64,000 bases of DNA from the NCBI GenBank assembly GCA_963930655.1, contig OZ005615.1:13472001-13536000 (forward strand), read 5' to 3'. Every line of letters starts with the position of its first letter. Positions within the stretch are counted from its first letter, which is position 1. The notes below the pieces were generated by a model. That model did not search any database, was not told where the DNA came from, and saw only the letters and a list, made by a program, of their open reading frames with translations. Origin of the DNA: Myrica gale (taxonomy: Eukaryota; Streptophyta; Magnoliopsida; Fagales; Myricaceae). This document shows, one piece after another, positions 36,300 through 46,783 of the stretch. The position numbers and the translations under genes are program-made.

Positions 36300-36339
36300 A
36301 CCACAAATGGAGTTTATATATATATATATATTGGAAAAA

Positions 36340-36535
36340 AATTAAAAACTGGTTATGTCTACCATCTCTTAAGCATAATAAAATAGAAACATTTAAACCT
36401 TGACGAGTTAAATGGGTGACAACAACTTGAACTAAACTCATATGCATATATTTAAAACCTTGAGTTATATGTTTTTTAATCATATCAAATTTAATTAAAT
36501 GTATTGTTTCATATTCTTTACCAATAGGTATAGTC
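36340..36535 (-). pseudogene. Pararetrovirus movement protein fragment (inverted)
   Basis: The minus-strand frame contains a block of the type MVQV...LTRxGLN.SILLCLRD, a conserved feature of 30K-superfamily movement proteins of caulimovirids. These proteins enlarge plasmodesmata for cell-to-cell spread. The fragment lacks both termini and runs opposite to the rest of the unit. Confidence 0.65.
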
Positions 36536-36539
36536 GAAT

Positions 36540-36884
36540 CTTCTTTACATCAATGTCCTATATATTTTAATTGTTATCCTTGTTTTCCTTTATCTTACTA
36601 TTTTACATTCGTTAATATTAAATATTAAATCTATGGGTCATGATATGATGGAAGGTGCTTAATTCCTTGCCATTATATATAGACTCCATTATAAATTAAT
36701 GAAGACGACACTTGATCATACATCTAAAGTTTGTCCTCATTCTAGTGAAACTTTACTTTTAACTACTAGTAATGAATTTTCAAATATTATTATTCTTAAA
36801 ATGATAAAATGGGATGATGTTATTTTACCTGATAATTGGAAATTACCTTTGATTGTACCTCCTCCTAAAAAAGAAAATAAATAA
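36540..36884 (+). pseudogene. Pararetrovirus movement protein fragment (forward)
   Basis: Plus-strand frames carry a downstream part of the same movement protein family: a YFNCYPCF block, then an open stretch from 36699 ending in a Pro/Lys-rich tail. In-frame stops near 36.66 kb and at 36882 break it. With the inverted piece at 36340-36535 it suggests an inversion breakpoint at about 36.54 kb. Confidence 0.6.
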
Positions 36885-36983
36885 ATTGAATATTTTACTC
36901 AATATACAGATGGATCTGTTACTTTATCTTTTAATAAAGATAATATTAATAATTTATTTAATAGATTTTCTACTTCATCTATT

Positions 36984-37649
36984 TTGTCCTTATCTCATTC
37001 TACGAGTTCTAGAAATTTTAAATATGCTTTTAATTCATTTCGACCAAGTACTTATTCAATACCTCCCTATATACCTCATACTAGTATAAGATTTGATAAT
37101 TCTGTAAAAATACCTGTTTATGAAAACCAAACAGAACCGCCTGATAAGACTTCTCCAACCCAGTCTAAAATTATGTCTTTACAAAGATCTCATTCTATAC
37201 ATGTTTTACAAAATGATTTTGAACTTAATAAAGACTTACATAGAAAAGATTTTGAGTCATTAGAAAATATGAATAAAAGACTTTGGTTTTTAAATGCTTA
37301 TGATAAAATAGAACAAGCTTATATTCGAAATGTTTATTACACTCATATGAATAATGTTAAACAAAATATACCTTTCTTTTCTTGGTTTGAACAATATTTA
37401 CCCACTTTAAATGTTCTTACAAAAACTCCTCCATGGTTAACTACCGATAGTAAAACTATATATGAATTTTATCCTCCTACAACTACCATTAGTATTGATA
37501 ATCAATCTAAACTATATTTTGCTACTCCTTATAAAGTAAATTCCATAAACAATACTAATACTGATAACTTTTTTGATAATATAATTCAACAGAACAATTA
37601 TACAAATGTTTATTTACAAAAAATAGGAATGCATTTAGATAAAAATTGA
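36984..37649 (+). pseudogene. Pararetrovirus polyprotein linker region
   Basis: A 221-codon open stretch rich in Asn, Thr, Tyr and Pro, directly downstream of the movement-protein part. I recognise no catalytic motif. Position suggests the region between movement and coat proteins of a caulimovirid polyprotein. Confidence 0.5.
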
Positions 37650-37849
37650 ACATTTGATTAAACCAACATCCCCATCCAAATCTTCAAAACCTCAACCTAT
37701 GTTTATACCTTATGAATTACCTCAAATGATTCCATTAAAATTCGTCGATGCACAAACTGAAAATTAGATAAAATAAATGAAATGCTTGTAAAATTATCTT
37801 TAAACGATAAAAATTTAAAGGATAAAATTCTATTCCTTCCACATCTAAA

Positions 37850-39074
37850 TTACATGATTTAAATCAATCAAGTTCATCTTCTAGTACATATGAATATGAT
37901 AGTAATACTAATGAAAGTGATGATATAAACATTGCTAACTTAGAATCACAATTTCAAGACAATTTAGATATAAATAATATACGTCATATTTCTAAACCTA
38001 AATATGAATCTAAACATTATCGACAAAATCAACGAAATTACTATCCAAGACCTACCCCTCCTGATGTACAATATGAAGAAAGACATTTAAATTCAACTTC
38101 AACTTTTTCTGCTGATAATTTATATGAATGGAATATAGATGGTGTGGCTGAATATGAAATTTTAAATATCATGAATGAAATGGTTATGTATGCTAATGTT
38201 TTAAAAAATAGTGGTCGTACTGAAAGAGAATCTGTAAATTGTTTAATATCTGGTTTTACTGGTCAATTAAAAAATTGGTGAGATAAATATTTAATGAATG
38301 AAGAACAAACTGTTGTTACTAATGCTATTAAAAAAGATAATGATGGTAATCCTGTCACAGTAAATAATCAAACAGTTCCTGATGCTGTTAATACTTTACT
38401 ATATGCTATTACAAAAAAATTTGTTGGTTCCCCTTATATTTTTCGAGAAAGAGCTTCTGATTTTCTTTTAAGCCTAAAATGTCCTACTATGGCTGATTTT
38501 TGTTGGTATAAAGATATATTTTTAACTAAAGTTTTATTGCGTGAAGATTGTAATCAAGCATATTGGAAAGAAAAATTAATAGCTAGTTTACCTTACTATT
38601 TTGCTCAAAAGGTTAGAATAAATTTAGCTAATAACGAAGGTGTTATTTTGTATGACCAATATACTTATGGTGAAATGATAAATATTATTAATCGAGTTGG
38701 TTTACTTATATGTAATGATATAAAATTAAAGAAAACTTTAGAAATTGAGAAAAAATAATACTAAAAAAGAGTTAGGATTCTTCTGTGAACAATATTGTTA
38801 TTCTAATCCTATACCTCCTTCTAAAAGACATAAACATATAAAATATTCTAATGATAAAACCTACTATAAATCTAAAAGAAAATATAAGCATTATAAACAA
38901 AAACAATATAAACCTAAATACTCGAATAAAAAACCACAACACAAATCAAAATCGAAAAAAGATATCACTTGTTGGAAATGTGGTAATACTGGTCATTTTG
39001 CTAATAAATGTAATGTTAAAAAAACAAATAAAAGAATTAGATGTTTCTCCCGAAATAAAAAATCAATTATGTAA
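37850..39074 (+). pseudogene. Pararetrovirus coat-protein-like region with zinc knuckle
   Basis: An acidic Ser-rich lead-in is followed by a region with TLLYAITKKFVGSP and a CPTMADFCWYKDIF block, the pattern of caulimovirid capsid proteins. A Lys-rich stretch and a CX2CX4HX4C zinc knuckle (about 38970-39013) close it. A TGA at 38281-38283 and a frameshift at about 38750 break the frame. A Cys-rich cluster near 39165-39220 follows in another frame. Confidence 0.65.
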
Positions 39075-39640
39075 AATCTTTTTAGCTCCAAAACCCCCCC
39101 CCCACAACATTCTACACATGAGTATAATAGTTCTTTTTCTTCTTCTTCTTATGAAGTTTCTTCCTCTTGTAATGATGAAATACAATTATGTAATTGTTTT
39201 GAAGAAAATTGTACATGTTAAAAACAAATATTAGTTTTATCTAAATCTGATCAATTTGTATTAGATGCTATTACACAAATAAAAGACCCAGAAATACAAC
39301 AAACTTATCTTTTAAAAATGAAAAATTTAGAATTGCAACCTTCCTCTTCTTCTAATCTTAATAGATTAATACCAGAAACACATTATGATTATAGTAAAAT
39401 AACCTTGAGTTATATGTTTTTTAATCATATCAGATTTAATTAAATGTATTGTTTCATATTTTTTACCAATAGGTATCAATTGTTCTATTGTTTTTATAGC
39501 ATAATCAGTATTAAAAGCAAAATTAGATTGTTTATATAATTTAGAGTCCTTTACTTTAGGTATAACTCAATTATTTAATGGTGTATTAATACCTAATGAA
39601 ACATGATATTCATCAGAATTTATATATTATGTAGTTAATA

Positions 39641-40560
39641 CTTCTTTCAAGTTTGGGTGTTTCTTGCTTCAACCGGGGAAAGTTATTTTGTAGAGGAATT
39701 AAACACCTGGGGGTGGGATCTCTCATGTATCTATCATAAATTAACTATTTTATACATCAAGGTAATTTTCTGTCTTGAATTTCTTGAAGAAAAAAAAAAC
39801 CAAGATTCTATTACTCCACATATAACAACAAAGGACATATTGACAATCTATCTGAAGTAGTAATTTAAATCCATTTTTAAAGAAAAGTAACAAATAAAAA
39901 GTGAAAAGTGAAAAGAAGCATATTTTGTCTTTTTCCCTCGGGGATTCAATGAGCTACCCTCTCATGGTCTCCATTTATTAATTTGTAATATACTACAATT
40001 CTAAAGATGAGCCATTTTCAATAGAAAAAAGATCAAATTATTTATGTGCAATTTATTAGCATTAATAAACAACCCTAGAAAAGTGGGAAAAGCTATCGTC
40101 TCTATCAAATATTGATCAATGCCTATTTGAGCTATCCCATTTTGTCAATAGGAAGTAATTGACTCACGTTTGCCACGTTTGCCTTTTTGCCCTTTCACAA
40201 ACGACTGCGATTGCCGTCTTGTCTCTTCGTACGTTGTGAGACAATATAATAATATAGTTCTAATCATATTTCACGGTATATGCTTTGCCCTATTTCTATT
40301 TTTGTTCTCTTTTTATATATATGTTTTTTTTAAAAAAAAAGCTTGTACAAGTTGACCTTTCTTGTATGCATGCGGGCTGTATATAACAATGCCATCAGAC
40401 ATCAGTGTCATGAGTTCATCAGGAACTAAATTATGTAATATAAAAAAAGAAAGGTAGGCCATAATTGATTAATTAAACATGAAGTTTTTTTTTCATGAGT
40501 TCACCTCTGTCATATTATCTGTTTCCAAACACAGTATGAAACATGACCTCACGTATGAGA
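39641..40560. other. Intergenic, nothing recognised
   Basis: No supported feature. AT-rich. Confidence 0.4.
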
Positions 40561-40866
40561 TATGTTCGGTTTGGCTAAAAATTATAGGATTTTAGAGAAG
40601 TTGTGAATATTTATGTTGAATAGTGTTTTATTGATATTTGTGTAAAGTGGAGAGAAAAATGATTTGATATAATTGTTTAATAAAAAATATTGAAGTTAAG
40701 TGAAAAAGTAAAGAGAGAGAAAATTTGTATTAAATAAAAAAGTAAAAAGTTATTTGGAGATTGTGTAAAATGTATTGGTGTTTGTGTTTGAATTCTTAAT
40801 TAAAATGTTCGGTAATAGTTTTGTGAATGTATTTGAATTCTGAAAAAAAGTTCAAAACGAACATAA
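40561..40866 (+). mobile_element. MITE, TATGTTCG-type ends
   Basis: The left end TATGTTCGGTTTGG pairs with a right end whose complement reads TTATGTTCGTTTTGAAC. The interior matches the reverse complement of 6441-6740 over most of its length. It is non-coding and AT-rich. Confidence 0.7.
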
Positions 40867-41709
40867 TCTATGACTTTGGATGGGAAAAAATAATGCAGAA
40901 TTCTCACATACTCGGACTCCAAAGAAAAAAAAAACGAAAACCAGTCTCGCGGCTTTATCATCCTAAATAGGATTGTTTTGTTTTTGTACAAAGATCAAAG
41001 ATGTAAAGCGTCGGACTCCTTGTCAACAAAGAAACTCCGCCATAGATGTCACTATTGTGTGTACATTTTAACCTAATATATAGCTAGGGGTTCGTAACTC
41101 AACGACAGTAGGATTGAATAAGCATGTTACGGGCAAGGGGAGAAGCTAGGGGACTTCATAGGCCAGGGTCCTCATCACTAAAAAGAAAAGAATGCTTATC
41201 AACTTTATGCAATATATGAGTTATTAGAAAAGATTAAAAAAAGAAAGAAGAAAAAAAAACAAAGACGACGACGTTTGCAAATATGCTCATTTATTAACTC
41301 ACATATTAATTTTTTATCTTCAAGCAAGTGTCCTACTACACGTGAGCATCAGACCACGGAGAAATTCACATTGACTTTAATGTATATTTCATTAATTGCT
41401 GCATTGACGCCAATTATAGTCGATTTAAGAAAGAAGGGACTCAAATGCTCAACAAAAGGATGCAAAGGCAGGGCCAGGACGGACCCAAGTTGCGTCATTG
41501 AATGAATATTCTCCCATATATTTACATTTATACTTTTAAGAAATACATACACACACAATTGCAAATCCACTGTATTTGTTATCTAAACAGCATGAAAAGG
41601 GAAAAGTTTCAGATACACGACCTTTGAAGGAGATAACCAATTATGATTAAAGAGAAAAATAATACAATTTGCATAAAGTCTTTCGTACAGTGAATTGGAA
41701 AAGGAGAGG
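40867..41709. other. Intergenic, nothing recognised
   Basis: No gene or element boundary supported. Confidence 0.4.
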
Positions 41710-41984
41710 TTTCCAACCAGAGGCGGATCCAAGGGGGGCGGCCCTGGGCGGCCGCCACCCATTGGACGGGCCAAAAGAAATATTATATGTAAAATTTTTC
41801 TTTTTTATTTTATTTTTTAATAAATTAGTCTGGGCGTATGAGAGCCCGACTCCCATTTGCCTCCCATTCAGGGACGAAAAAACAAATTTGGTCTTCGTAG
41901 AAATGACGAACATTTCCCACGCGGCACGAGCAAGCGAAGTGTTTTTGTTTGCACTTCTGACGCAACTAATAGTAGGGGTGAAAA

Positions 41985-42014
41985 CCGGAAATGCGGTCCA
42001 GACCGCATTTCCGG
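41985..42014. repeat. Perfect 30 bp hairpin near hAT left end
   Basis: The arms CCGGAAATGCGGT and ACCGCATTTCCGG pair perfectly around a 4-base loop, 12 bases inside the middle hAT element. Confidence 0.9.
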
Positions 42015-42169
42015 TCCTTTAAAATGTGGTCCGGTCTGGACCAATTAAGTGGTCCAGACCGGATTTAATTATTTTTTTTAAAAAAAAAATTTAAAATTTT
42101 ATTCTCGCAGTGCAGAGCCTGCTCTGCGCAGTGCAGAGCTACACTGCACTGCGCGAGCCATTTATATTG

Positions 42170-42778
42170 CACTATTCCTTGCTACATCACCAAAGGATAC
42201 AACTGACACATTCAAGGTTTTAGGATACAGCTACCTCGAAATCACCAAAAAAACAAAATATGAAAGCAACCTTTCGTTGAGCCAATTCTTCATTCAAAAG
42301 TCGAGAACATGCAGCAAGTAAACATCAACAAATTGAGAAAATGATAACCTGCAGAATGTAATTCCTTGAAGAGGGAAACTATGTATGAACTACCAAATAA
42401 CTGGACCCTTCACACGTATGCAGTGACATGTAGGCAGTCTAAAACAACAGACGACCTTAAAAGTAATACAAATGGTAATGTAGAATCAATAAGCGGAATC
42501 TCCAAATCTCAATCCAAAACTATCCACAATATGGTTCTTAAGAGTCTTAAGAGACTATATTTTCACCACACGAATCAACTGATAATCGCAGGACCAAATA
42601 TAGGTCTCCAAGCTTGTGACCGAAGTCCGTCCCAAGGAATTGCTTGGTGCCCAAATTCATCCAGGATCCATCAGAATGATAATCTGAAGTTCATGCTAAG
42701 CATGCTGATCTAGAAATAAAGATATGATGTGGAGGACAATTAAATCCAGATGCAGAATATAGCAATTGTCTCCAGATC
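42170..42778. other. Possible captured host DNA in the middle hAT element
   Basis: The base composition is more balanced than in the rest of the element, and a 115-codon plus-strand frame (42366-42713) has no recognised similarity. The matching right part is 44373-44690. It may be an intron or UTR of a host gene taken up by the element. Only a genome search can tell. Confidence 0.3.
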
Positions 42779-44372
42779 CACAGGCGGAGGGAGGGGGGGC
42801 GAACCGGGGCCATTGCCCCGGTTGGCTCCCCCCAAATTTTTTTTTACATGCATTTTTTTTTATTTATTTTTATTAGGTTTGCCCCCCTTGGCCAAATAAA
42901 AATTATGCTTGCCCCCCTTGACTGCCTAGATTAATCAGCCCACTCCCCTTAAAACCCAAGCAGCCCAATACCTCAAAATCAAATTAAAAGAATAAGCAGA
43001 GAGATATTTATTTATATCAAAACTTGAAATCCTACATTAACTTGTCGACGTTGTCGTGAATTTTGCGACGAATATTTCATATACTTCTCCTGAGTCCTGA
43101 TAATCGTTGTGTGTTGTAATCATTGAAATAAATGTTTTCACTATTCTAGTACTGCTTTTTTTTTGTTCTTTTGCCTTTTATGTTGGACTTGGTTGAGAAT
43201 TTGGATATCGCAAATACTGAGAAAGGGGGTGGTGTGCTCTTGTTGGATAAGTGATAATTCAATTATTCAAGTGTGCTGCGTGTCCATCTTTACTTACTAG
43301 AGAATCATTGGTTATATCATTTTATTGTCACTATCATCATCTAATTTTACATGTCTGACTTCTCCACAATTTATGAAAATTCAAAGTTGAAGTAAGACTC
43401 ATTTTCATCTATCTTTTGTTTGTTTAGGTCTGATTTTTCATAGTCCATGAGATTAACTTGTTTTTAATTATCTTTCTCTAAAGGTGAAATTTCTTTTCCA
43501 TTGTAATTTGTGACGTTTGGATCAAGTTATAAATCTATTTTTTCAAAATTTTAGCCATTAATTTAGCCAGGTAATGGACACTTTGAACTACGATTTTTTC
43601 TGTTTTCTCATTTTGTAAGGGGAGTAGAATAGTTATTTGGATCTTAAAATTGAACTTTTTGTCCAAATTTTTTTTCTATTATCATTTACCAAATATGTAT
43701 TTCTTCCTTGCAATTTCGGGTTATTTTATTGTTGATAGAGATTCCACTCTTGAGAAGCCCGTGTTCAATAGTACTGTCACACTAAAAAAAACTATAGCAA
43801 GGGTGGGAAGTATTTTTATGCCATTGGAACCTGGATTCTTTTTGAACTTTGGATAATTTGGCTTCTTTTTCCAATATGCTTCGTTTTGCTATTGTTTCTT
43901 TCAAGAATAATAGAAATACAGTAATTGTTTATTTTTCTCATTTATGTGTTATGTTTTCTTTTTACATATCCCAACAAATTCAGCAGGACTTATTGAGCAT
44001 AGGGCACATCCTTTCTAGCAACAAAAATAAGTACTTCATTTATGGAAGTAAAAAGTTATATTGCTGAAAATATTTTATTTCATTTATGTGTTTTGTTTTA
44101 CAAAGAATATATATATAAATACTTTTGTTTGTGTGATTAGTTGATGCTCTATTGGTGTCTTGAACAACAAGAATTTAATCTTTAATGTCACCTCTCAGTA
44201 TCAGCAAATAGTACGGTACGTGTATTTCAATATTTTTAGTGTTTTTAGTCCTTAATTTTTTTATTTATACTCTTAAGACTTTTTTTGCATTAAGTAGTAA
44301 AAAAAATTTTTTTTGTCATTTTTCCTTAAAAAGTTTGCCCCCCCATTAATTGGGTTTCTGGCTCCGCCACTG
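42779..44372. mobile_element. Innermost hAT element (8 bp duplication tccagatc)
   Basis: The left end CACAGGCGGAGGGAGGGGG and, inward from the right, CAGTGGCGGAGCCAG flank a 1594 bp non-coding interior. Perfect 8 bp duplications (tccagatc) are at 42771-42778 and 44373-44380. Related interior blocks with 14160-15139 include TATCATTTACCAA and TTGTTGATAGAGATT, so the two are copies of the same family. Confidence 0.9.
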
Positions 44373-44696
44373 TCCAGATCCTTCCATCTCTATTGATGCA
44401 TGCAGATGATGACAACTACACAAAGCCTATTCCATCTCTATTGACAGACCCCAAAGGCCATCTCTATTGAATTTGTCTTTTGTCATGTTACCTATAGAAA
44501 TTTGTCTACCTATACGAAGTTGTGTCCTGGATGAATCCTGCTTGAAATCTAACATCAAAAATAGAAACAAAAAAGAAAATACGGACAAAGGCAAGTGGAA
44601 GTTCAAGTGTAATTGTGTTGCATAAGCCCCTGCAGTGACCTATGAAGGACAGAAAGTAGGAAGAACATATTCCAAAGGAAAGAAAAATAAGTAAGC

Positions 44697-44950
44697 ACAG
44701 TGTAGCTCTGCACTGCTTAGTCGCACTGTGCAGTGTAGCTCTGCTCTGCACACTGTAGCTCTGCGCAATGCAGAGCTACACTGAACTGCGCAGTGCACTG
44801 CGCGATTTTTAATATATTTAAAAAAAATTTATTAAATACGGTCCGGTCCGGTCCGGTCCGGACCGAATTTTTAGCATTAGGACCGGACCGGACCGGACCG
44901 CAAATCCGGTCCGATTTTCCGGTCCGGTCCGGTCTGCGGTCCGGTTCTGT
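44697..44950. repeat. Subterminal repeat cluster of the middle hAT element
   Basis: The block 44697-44806 repeats GCAGTGTAGCTCTGC and its complement in both orientations. The block 44838-44945 repeats CCGGTCCGGTCC and its complement. Such arrays near hAT ends bind transposase in studied elements; that role is inferred here. Confidence 0.8.
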
Positions 44951-45471
44951 TCAGCCCTAACTAATAGGCCCATGGCAACTAGTACCCACGAGCAAGCGAA
45001 GCGCTTTTGTTTCCAGTTTCCCACGCAACTAGTACAAGACTTGCGGCCCATGTTAGGTGACTCGGGCCTTTTTGGTGGGGTGATTTGGAAGTCATCCATT
45101 GCTTGGGACCTCCAGGCTACTTATAATTTTTTACCCACAGGCCACAACTTCGATCATTTAAACGGTATCTCTGATTTTTCTAATTTGTATCAAATATTCT
45201 CATAGAAAAAAAATTCAATTTTTATTTTCATAAGCAACCCATGCTAAAAATATATATATAGCAAATCGCTTGCAACGATTCATGCCCTATACTCTTTCTT
45301 TGAAGAGATGGAAAGAGTTGAAAGTAATATGCTCATCCACAAATTTGATAATGCAGGAACCAGATAGCTGTTAATGGTTGTTATTTACGAAGAGGCAGAT
45401 TAGGAGACCGAGAAAAATGTGAAACACTCACTCAAGCCTGGAGCTAAAAAGATTAAAAATACGAAAAAGGA

Positions 45472-45541
45472 TGTGGCTGCTGGGATTCGAGGTCAGGTCT
45501 CCACTGCCAGCGTGGAATTCTTACCACTAAACTACAACCAC
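45472..45541 (-). pseudogene. tRNA-His relic
   Basis: The minus strand matches nuclear plant tRNA-His over most of its length. The acceptor arms GTGGTTG and CAGCCAC pair. The D-arm segment TAGTTTAGTGGTAAGAATTCC, the GGAGACCTG variable region and the TCGAATCCCAG T-arm are all recognisable. The anticodon loop is altered: two bases are missing, the GUG anticodon is gone and no U33 is in place. The T-stem has two mismatches. A T run follows downstream. It is a degenerate copy located inside the outer hAT element. Confidence 0.65.
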
Positions 45542-46261
45542 ATTTTGCTTCGTTCAACCACATATTTAAGTAATAACTATTACGTATTGCTTTCCTTCCA
45601 CAGTCTTTAGGTAAGATGTTTGCACCCGGTGTGTTACATTTATTCGTGACTCCAGACTTCTGAGTTGAATAATAATATTAGTAATTTTTATATAGGTAAA
45701 TTATTAACATTACACACTAGGACTAGGTACATAAAACAATGAGCAAATATTGGTCTTTATGGTATTGTAGATGTTGAAATTATTTACACCTTAAATATAT
45801 AATATTCTCAACTTGGTAAGTTATTAACTTTATTTATTGGGCCTGTCATTTTGAAGTGTATGTGTAAAACTATTGAGAACGAAGTCATTTTGCAATATTT
45901 TCAGAAGATGCAAAAACGTAGGATGCAATTGTCACCTCTCAGTCGCAGTACATAGTACGGTATATGTATTCTAATATTTTTAATGCTTTTAGTATTTAAT
46001 TTTCGTTATTGTAACTCTAAGACAATTTTTTACATTATGAAGGAAAAAAAAATTTCTTGTCATTTCGCTTTTAAAATTCGACCCCCATAAATTTTGATCC
46101 TGGATCCGCCACTGTTTCCAACCACAAATGTAGCTTAGAAAACTATTTCCCCAGTTAGAGACATAAAGAAGGAAAAAAGAAAAAGAAATGAACAAAGAAA
46201 AAGAAAGAAAGAAAGAACACCCCTATGGCCGCTATTATAGTAGATTATGGCAAAAATTATC

Positions 46262-46560
46262 GTGTGATTGAGGTTATTATATGAGTGTGTGAGTGAACGA
46301 GTGAGATTAGAAGTTGAGAAATTTAATGGCTGAAAAAATGTCATGTCATTTAATGAAACTGAGTTGGTTTGTGTGAGTGTGTGGGTGGACGGGTGAGATT
46401 AGAAGTTGAGAAATCTAATGGCGGAAAAAAAGCATCGTTATTTAATGAACCCGACCCGCGAAACCGACTCGGTTTCATTAAATGACGTGACATTTTTTCA
46501 TCATTAGATTTCTCAACTTCTAATCTCACCCGTTCATTCAAATAATAATCTCACTCACAC
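46262..46560. repeat. Fold-back repeat upstream of phosphofructokinase
   Basis: A unit of about 80 bp containing GAGATTAGAAGTTGAGAAAT and ATTTAATGAA occurs twice in direct orientation (about 46283-46363 and 46375-46446) and once inverted (about 46468-46548). The transcript of any read-through would fold into a long hairpin. It ends about 170 bp before the PFK TATA box. The terminal TGTGTGAGTGAG-type repeats suggest a MITE. Confidence 0.75.
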
Positions 46561-46726
46561 AATAATAGACCTCATAAATTATTGGTCATTGGCGAATATT
46601 TTTCCCACTTACAAAATAAATAAAAATTGTAATATTTAAAAACAAGAAAATGTCATCGGAAAAGACCGCTTAAAACTATTTTTAAAGTGAAAAGCGTCAT
46701 TGCCGCCTCATGACGGATCAACGGCC

Positions 46727-46734
46727 TATAAATA
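46727..46734 (+). promoter_or_regulatory. Phosphofructokinase TATA box
   Basis: TATAAATA lies 57 bp upstream of the ATG at 46784. A start of transcription near 46760 would leave a leader of about 25 bases. ACGG and CATGACGG motifs lie just upstream. The ATG context TTCCATGG is good. Confidence 0.65.
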
Positions 46735-46783
46735 TGAGATGCTCTGTGCTTGGCTCTCCTATCTCCAACTTCAATCAGATTCC

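Larger units (their letters stand above)
36300..39640. mobile_element. Endogenous pararetrovirus (Caulimoviridae-like) remnant, rearranged
   Basis: The unit is very AT-rich and unlike its flanks. Plus-strand blocks follow the virus order: movement-protein core, then a linker, then a coat-protein-like region, a CCHC zinc knuckle and a Cys cluster. No protease, reverse transcriptase or RNase H is seen. Segments of the movement protein's N-terminal side lie on the minus strand at both edges (36340-36535 and about 39400-39630), so the copy is a head-to-head rearrangement. A 73 bp block is repeated directly at 36460-36531 and 39402-39474 with two differences. Stops occur throughout. Such copies are inert genomic fossils. 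The genus cannot be told from here. Confidence 0.75.
41973..44959. mobile_element. Middle hAT element (8 bp duplication actaatag)
   Basis: The termini are TAGGGGTGAAAACCGG and, inward from the right, TAGGGCTGAACAGAACCGG. Perfect 8 bp duplications (actaatag) are at 41965-41972 and 44960-44967. Without the nested third element it is 1393 bp. The subterminal regions hold arrays of GGTCCGGACC-type units, a 30 bp palindrome (41985-42014, 13 bp arms) and clusters of GCAGAGCTACACTGC-like units on both sides (42105-42160 and 44697-44806). The unit has no transposase. Confidence 0.9.
41718..46114. mobile_element. Outer hAT element of a three-deep nest (8 bp duplication tttccaac)
   Basis: The left end CAGAGGCGGATCCA and, inward from the right, CAGTGGCGGATCCAG differ at one base. 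Perfect 8 bp duplications (tttccaac) lie at 41710-41717 and 46115-46122. Its own sequence is 41718-41972 and 44960-46114 (about 1.4 kb). The rest is a second hAT element that itself holds a third. No transposase is visible. The right part carries a tRNA-His relic. Confidence 0.9.
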
